Source of the DNA: Ruminococcus sp.
GTDB lineage: Bacteria; Bacillota; Clostridia; Oscillospirales; Acutalibacteraceae
Reading direction: 5' to 3'
NCBI GenBank assembly: GCA_004555265.1
Contig: SFIQ01000037.1
Location: forward strand, 1-27,081
Length of the DNA: 27,081 nt
Positions within the stretch are counted from its first letter, which is position 1; each line of letters starts with the position of its first letter. Shown one piece after another: positions 23,628 to 27,081 of the stretch. The notes under the pieces are model-generated. The model did no database searches, was not told the DNA's origin, and worked only from the letters and a program-made list of their open reading frames with translations. The translations under genes and the position numbers were made by a program.

Positions 23628-24265
23628 GAAGAATCATAATATTCGCAATGATTTTGACCTTTATTTTTGCTATGGTAGGTTGCACTGCCTATAACGAGCC
23701 AGGCAAAAAAGCTGTTGAAAGTTCATCAAGTAATGCCGTATTTGATGTTACGCAGGCGGAAGAATTAACCGAGAAAACTATAACCGAAACCGTTGAGAAA
23801 AGGGCATTTACGGAAGAACCAACACTGACGACTACCGCTGAAACCGGTACAGAAAAGGTGTTAAATGAGCCGATTTTCTCTCAAACCACAACAGCAAATA
23901 CCGAGCCTAAGCAAGATACTCATACACAAAAAGAAATGCCAAAAAGCGAAAAATCTGAGCCTGAAATCACAACAAATACTGTTTCGGAAGTCACAACAGC
24001 AATTGAACAAATTGAAGAATTCGATATCAACTATTGGATTTCTTACGCTCAGAATTACGCTAAAAGTATTAGCTTGATTATTGATGAAACTGCAACAGAA
24101 TGTTGGGACAACCCCATATCTGCTAATGCAAACAACAAAAATATCGGCGCTGATATTGAAAGCAGATTAAACAGATACAAGAATGTTGATAGCTTTACTT
24201 TTGTGTGGATATGGGCAGAAAAAATATCCGACGCACAGTATGAACTCTATATCGGATACGCATAA
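23624..24265 (+). CDS. Mobile-element lipoprotein
   Basis: A 213-residue lipoprotein with signal peptide and lipobox-like MVGC (Cys20). A Thr/Glu-rich spacer covers about 30-130. A compact C-terminal domain (about 133-213, FDINYWISYAQNYAKSISL, then TATECWDNPI, ending in beta strands) resembles the one I recall downstream of tnpV genes in clostridial elements. Translationally coupled to tnpV. Function unknown. Confidence 0.75.
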   Translation: MRRIIIFAMILTFIFAMVGCTAYNEPGKKAVESSSSNAVFDVTQAEELTEKTITETVEKRAFTEEPTLTTTAETGTEKVLNEPIFSQTTTANTEPKQDTHTQKEMPKSEKSEPEITTNTVSEVTTAIEQIEEFDINYWISYAQNYAKSISLIIDETATECWDNPISANANNKNIGADIESRLNRYKNVDSFTFVWIWAEKISDAQYELYIGYA

Positions 24266-24273
24266 AAAAATGA

Positions 24274-24316
24274 GCACGGATTGCAGAAATACTCTGTTGT
24301 CCGTGCCTATTTTTTG
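24274..24316 (+). terminator. Terminator after the tnpV-lipoprotein pair
   Basis: GCACGGA/TCCGTGC outer stem with an inner CAGA/TCTG stem, then TATTTTTTG. Confidence 0.75.
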
Positions 24317-24337
24317 TTTGATATTTACTTTTGAATG

Positions 24338-24628
24338 TTAATACTGCCACAGAAAAAAGTCGTGTTCAATCTTAGCGAGCAGACCGGTTGGATAACCAAA
24401 CGGTAATCTGCCCGCTTTCTGCACATACTGAGCGAGCAGACCATTTATGGACAGGTTGTCCAAAACGGTGCTGTCGCTCGTACTTTCAGCGAGCAGTGTA
24501 TTTTGGATACATTCCATAAATACCTCATTAGGGTTGCACCCTAAGACCTGTCCGCAAGTTTTAAATTTCACATCTGTATACTTTGGTGCAATGAAGATAT
24601 CAAGTGAATATTTGTTATATGAAAACAA
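24338..24628 (-). CDS. Doubtful open frame, possibly gene debris
   Basis: A 96-codon frame starting at a TTG without a ribosome site; an internal ATG at 24517 behind TGAGGT gives 59 residues. The segment around CGQVLGCNPNEVFMECIQ looks protein-like, but I recognise no family. GCGAGCAGA-like 9-mers recur at about 24375, 24432 and 24490. It may be the worn end of a gene lost from the element. Confidence 0.25.
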   Translation of the reverse strand: MFSYNKYSLDIFIAPKYTDVKFKTCGQVLGCNPNEVFMECIQNTLLAESTSDSTVLDNLSINGLLAQYVQKAGRLPFGYPTGLLAKIEHDFFLWQY

Positions 24629-24894
24629 TATTCAAACAACGCAGTAGAACTTAACAACTGAAGAAGACGGAAATCAACAGACCGATGCTCAGGGAGGAAA
24701 ATGTTGCTTACCTTATCTGAAGTTTCGCCACCAAGACTTAGTCTACAACCATTTTAATTCCAGAATGCATCAATCCCTATCATCCTACATCGAAATGCAA
24801 GCACTTTTCGCCCGACTTGCTTCTGACACCACTATTAAGAAGACATTAACAAACAACTTGAATCTATGGCCGTTAATATCAGAAATGAAACCAG
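24629..24894. other. Unassigned junction DNA
   Basis: Between the doubtful frame and the helicase gene nothing clear is visible. A plus-strand frame is open from about 24650 to 24971 but lacks a start with a ribosome site and overlaps the helicase end; it may be a remnant. Confidence 0.4.
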
Positions 24895-26838
24895 TTATTC
24901 TAGCGGTAAGAATTCATATTTTAAACTACATCCTGTATTTTGTATATATGTATCCAGACTACGTATTATAACATCTTTACTACATCCGGATGGAATGTGT
25001 ATATACAAATCTTCTCTGGCTCTGCTACATGCAACATAATACATTCGAACAAATTCATTTGAACTGTTCTCGGCCGTCAACTCGGGCTGGGAAAAGACAT
25101 CTGAAATCTTAATTCCATCTCGACGAGTCGGAGTTAGGCTTACAATCACTTTATCCCATTCCAATCCTTTCGCTTGGTGTGCAGTCATATACTTGCTGTT
25201 CTCAGAAAAAACTTCGGTAAACAGTTTGTACGATGTATCCCACCTTAACGAAGAAACATTTTTCGTTAAATCATCTCTGTCCTGATCGTCGAAAACAGAT
25301 ATTGCGTTAATGCCGTCTTTAAATAATTCTCTTAAGTCAACATACTCATCACTTGTTATCTGGTTATTAAATTTCTGTATGACCTCGCAAGTAATTGAAG
25401 AATCATTAACATCCGCAAAAACAGAATTTAACATATGATTAAATCGAAATATAAACTTTGGGGTTATATTTTTACCATCAATGTTCAAATATATCCGCAA
25501 TGCAGAAATCATATCTATAAGCGAGCCGTTTTCAAAGCTTTCCCACAAATTGAAAATGAATCGAAAAGCTCGTACCCATTTAACATTGTTATGTTCTACA
25601 ATTTCATCCCTAAGCTGTATAGGTGTGTTAAAGTAACTATTATATATGGACTTTAATAGCCCAGCTTGTCCTTCGTCTATATTTTGAATGTAATCAAATG
25701 CTGCAGCCCAAGCTCTTGTCAAAACAACGCCACCATCGTTAATGACATTGCCGATAATTCTTTTGCTTTCTAAAGATTCTCCGAGTATAAAATGTATTTT
25801 TTTAGCTTCTGTATCTTTTTTTGTTTCTTCACTATCATATATTTTGATACTGTTTTGTGTAATGTTTTTATCCGACTGTCTTAAGAAATTGCAAAAGTTA
25901 ACCACATTTTCTGTGGAACGCCTATTCCCATTTATCGAATATAAAACATCATTTTCCGTATCAATGCAAAAATCATTAAAGTCGGAAGGTTTTGCGCCTT
26001 GGAAACTATAAATAGATTGAGCTATATCTCCAACAACAATGACTTTGGTTGATTTTTGGCCGATAAGTTTTACAAGCAATGTTTGTAAAGGGTTTGTGTC
26101 TTGAAACTCATCTACAAATACAAACGGAAATTTAACACGCAAAGCATATAACGCTGTAGGATTATTCTCTAAAATCCTATATCCAAAATATAAAATCTCA
26201 TTATGAGTAAGTTTTCTCACTACAGACCATATATACTGTTTAAGCGGTACAATATGATCTTCTTTGATTCTGCTAGATGCTTTTATTTTATGGATAAGCT
26301 CTTCTCCTGCTATTTTTGATTTTAGGAATAAGTCGTTATCGACTTCAACCTCTCCCATAATCTTTTTGCTATAGTTAAATGTATCCGAATCAAACTGACC
26401 AGGATTAGTACTTTTTATGAAGTTATAAATCTCTTCTTTATCGATTCCGTGTAATATACCCAGCCCCTCAATTTGAGAAGAAATCACACCTTTTTTCGAA
26501 ACAGAAATGTCAAAATCTGATTTCATTATATTTATCAACTCATCTTGAAAGGGTTTGATAATATGTTCGATGATGAAGCCGTGTATTGTATATGCTTCAA
26601 CATAGTCTACATACTTTTCAAGTCTTCTTCGTATCTCGTCCACTGCCGCATTAGTATATGTAATACAAAGAACTTTTCTCGCCTTGCTTTTTGCAACGAT
26701 TTCGTTGGTGGTTATGATATTTTTGACGTTTTCAACTAAAAAATATGTTTTTCCTGCACCTGGACCTGCATAAACTTTCGAGTGCTTTTTTAACTGCTCT
26801 GCGCTCAAAATATCTCCGGAGGTTATTGCATTAACCAT
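24895..26838 (-). CDS. UvrD/Rep-type SF1 helicase, Gabija GajB-like
   Basis: A 647-residue superfamily 1A helicase. Motifs in order: Walker A AGPGAGKT (24-31), TYTNAAVDEI (Ia), VDEFQDTNPLQ (Walker B), VVGDIAQSIYSFQGA (III), NGNRRSTENVV (IV), TAHQAKGLEWDKVIVS (V) and YYVACSRAREDLY (VI). All catalytic positions look intact. The ATG follows AGGAGGG by six bases. It overlaps by 16 bp the end of an upstream gene with an OLD-nuclease-like C terminus, the arrangement of Gabija anti-phage systems (gajA then gajB). It is longer than the best-known GajB (about 494 residues), so a Gabija variant or another OLD-UvrD pair is possible. It lies in an AT-rich island next to tnpV. Confidence 0.85.
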   Translation of the reverse strand: MVNAITSGDILSAEQLKKHSKVYAGPGAGKTYFLVENVKNIITTNEIVAKSKARKVLCITYTNAAVDEIRRRLEKYVDYVEAYTIHGFIIEHIIKPFQDELINIMKSDFDISVSKKGVISSQIEGLGILHGIDKEEIYNFIKSTNPGQFDSDTFNYSKKIMGEVEVDNDLFLKSKIAGEELIHKIKASSRIKEDHIVPLKQYIWSVVRKLTHNEILYFGYRILENNPTALYALRVKFPFVFVDEFQDTNPLQTLLVKLIGQKSTKVIVVGDIAQSIYSFQGAKPSDFNDFCIDTENDVLYSINGNRRSTENVVNFCNFLRQSDKNITQNSIKIYDSEETKKDTEAKKIHFILGESLESKRIIGNVINDGGVVLTRAWAAAFDYIQNIDEGQAGLLKSIYNSYFNTPIQLRDEIVEHNNVKWVRAFRFIFNLWESFENGSLIDMISALRIYLNIDGKNITPKFIFRFNHMLNSVFADVNDSSITCEVIQKFNNQITSDEYVDLRELFKDGINAISVFDDQDRDDLTKNVSSLRWDTSYKLFTEVFSENSKYMTAHQAKGLEWDKVIVSLTPTRRDGIKISDVFSQPELTAENSSNEFVRMYYVACSRAREDLYIHIPSGCSKDVIIRSLDTYIQNTGCSLKYEFLPLE

Positions 26839-27081
26839 TTTAATCCCTCCTGTATATAATCAGGCACAACTATCTTGGTAGTTTCATCTTCATTATACAA
26901 AGCTTTTTCGGTTAATAAGCTTAATGCAACTTCTCCTTTTTTGCTTTTAGCATAATGCAAAAACAATTCAGCAAATACTATTTTTTCATATAGTTTTGAA
27001 TTTTCAGGGTTGTCATCAACTCTTTCGTTATAAGCTTTCAAGTATTTATCTATTACCTTACAAGATCGACCATCGATATCT
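26823..27081 (-). CDS. C-terminal end of an OLD-family ATP-dependent nuclease, GajA-like (partial)
   Basis: The frame is open from the window edge to a TAA at 26823, giving the last ~85 residues. The ending, with AELFLHYAKSKKGEVALSLL then VVPDYIQEGLKWL, matches the terminal helices seen in OLD-type (ATPase plus Toprim) proteins, where a KGEFAL-like stretch is followed by a PxYIxxAIxW-like helix. The ATPase and Toprim domains lie outside the window, so this is inferred from the tail and from coupling to the helicase gene. If right, it is the GajA nuclease of a Gabija system. Confidence 0.55.
   Translation of the reverse strand, partial: DIDGRSCKVIDKYLKAYNERVDDNPENSKLYEKIVFAELFLHYAKSKKGEVALSLLTEKALYNEDETTKIVVPDYIQEGLKWLMQ

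Noticed and set aside
24895..26838. Housekeeping PcrA/UvrD
   Set aside because: Sequence is AT-rich, lies in a mobile island, lacks close PcrA/UvrD resemblance outside the motifs, and is coupled to an OLD-like gene.

Overview
The window looks like a chromosomal segment of an uncultured, spore-forming member of the Clostridia, most likely Oscillospiraceae-like. The evidence is the gene set: RNase Y, MecA-type adaptor, SpoVT, a SpoIIQ-like M23 protein, a short ProB without PUA domain, TnpV, and a conserved clostridial 88-residue protein. Strong AGGAGG ribosome sites, clostridial-style promoters and dense GC-rich intergenic palindromic repeats point the same way. Most core genes are GC-rich. Two stretches (about 18.4-19.98 kb and 22.85-27.08 kb) are clearly more AT-rich and look acquired.

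Layout. 1-3.7 kb: RNase Y (minus), then a SpoIIQ-like M23 protein (plus) behind a sigma-F-like promoter, then a mosaic of palindromic repeats. 3.77-6.85 kb: a P-type cation ATPase behind a yybP-ykoY (manganese) riboswitch, its terminator, and a MITE-like inverted-repeat element inserted in the 5' UTR. 6.84-10.77 kb: an operon rnfD-like, rnfE-like, rnfA-like, DUF4015-type putative glycoside hydrolase; rnfB, rnfC and rnfG are absent and the cofactor-binding residues of all three Rnf-like proteins appear to be lost. 10.87-14.93 kb: mecA-like gene, convergent with an operon proB-proA-membrane protein-rpe. 15.17-16.54 kb: a radical SAM gene with a one-base frameshift. 16.7-18.05 kb: a second repeat region with two 37-bp tandem arrays. 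18.09-20.53 kb: an 88-aa membrane protein with a sigma-G-like promoter, then spoVT. spoVT is preceded by a 1.1-kb insertion flanked by 70-bp direct copies of its own 5' end. 20.6-21.4 kb: a lipoprotein and an unlisted 43-aa amphipathic peptide gene. 21.7-27.08 kb: rlmD whose 3' end has been replaced by a foreign tail, followed by a TnpV/lipoprotein pair, debris, and a Gabija-like defence pair (UvrD-type helicase plus the C-terminal end of an OLD-type nuclease).

The most unusual item is the Rnf-derived membrane triad that keeps the fold and the D-E-A gene order but seems to have lost every redox cofactor site. The spoVT direct-repeat insertion, the chimeric rlmD boundary of the defence island, and the 43-aa peptide are next. 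All calls come from reading the sequence; no database search or structure prediction was run.
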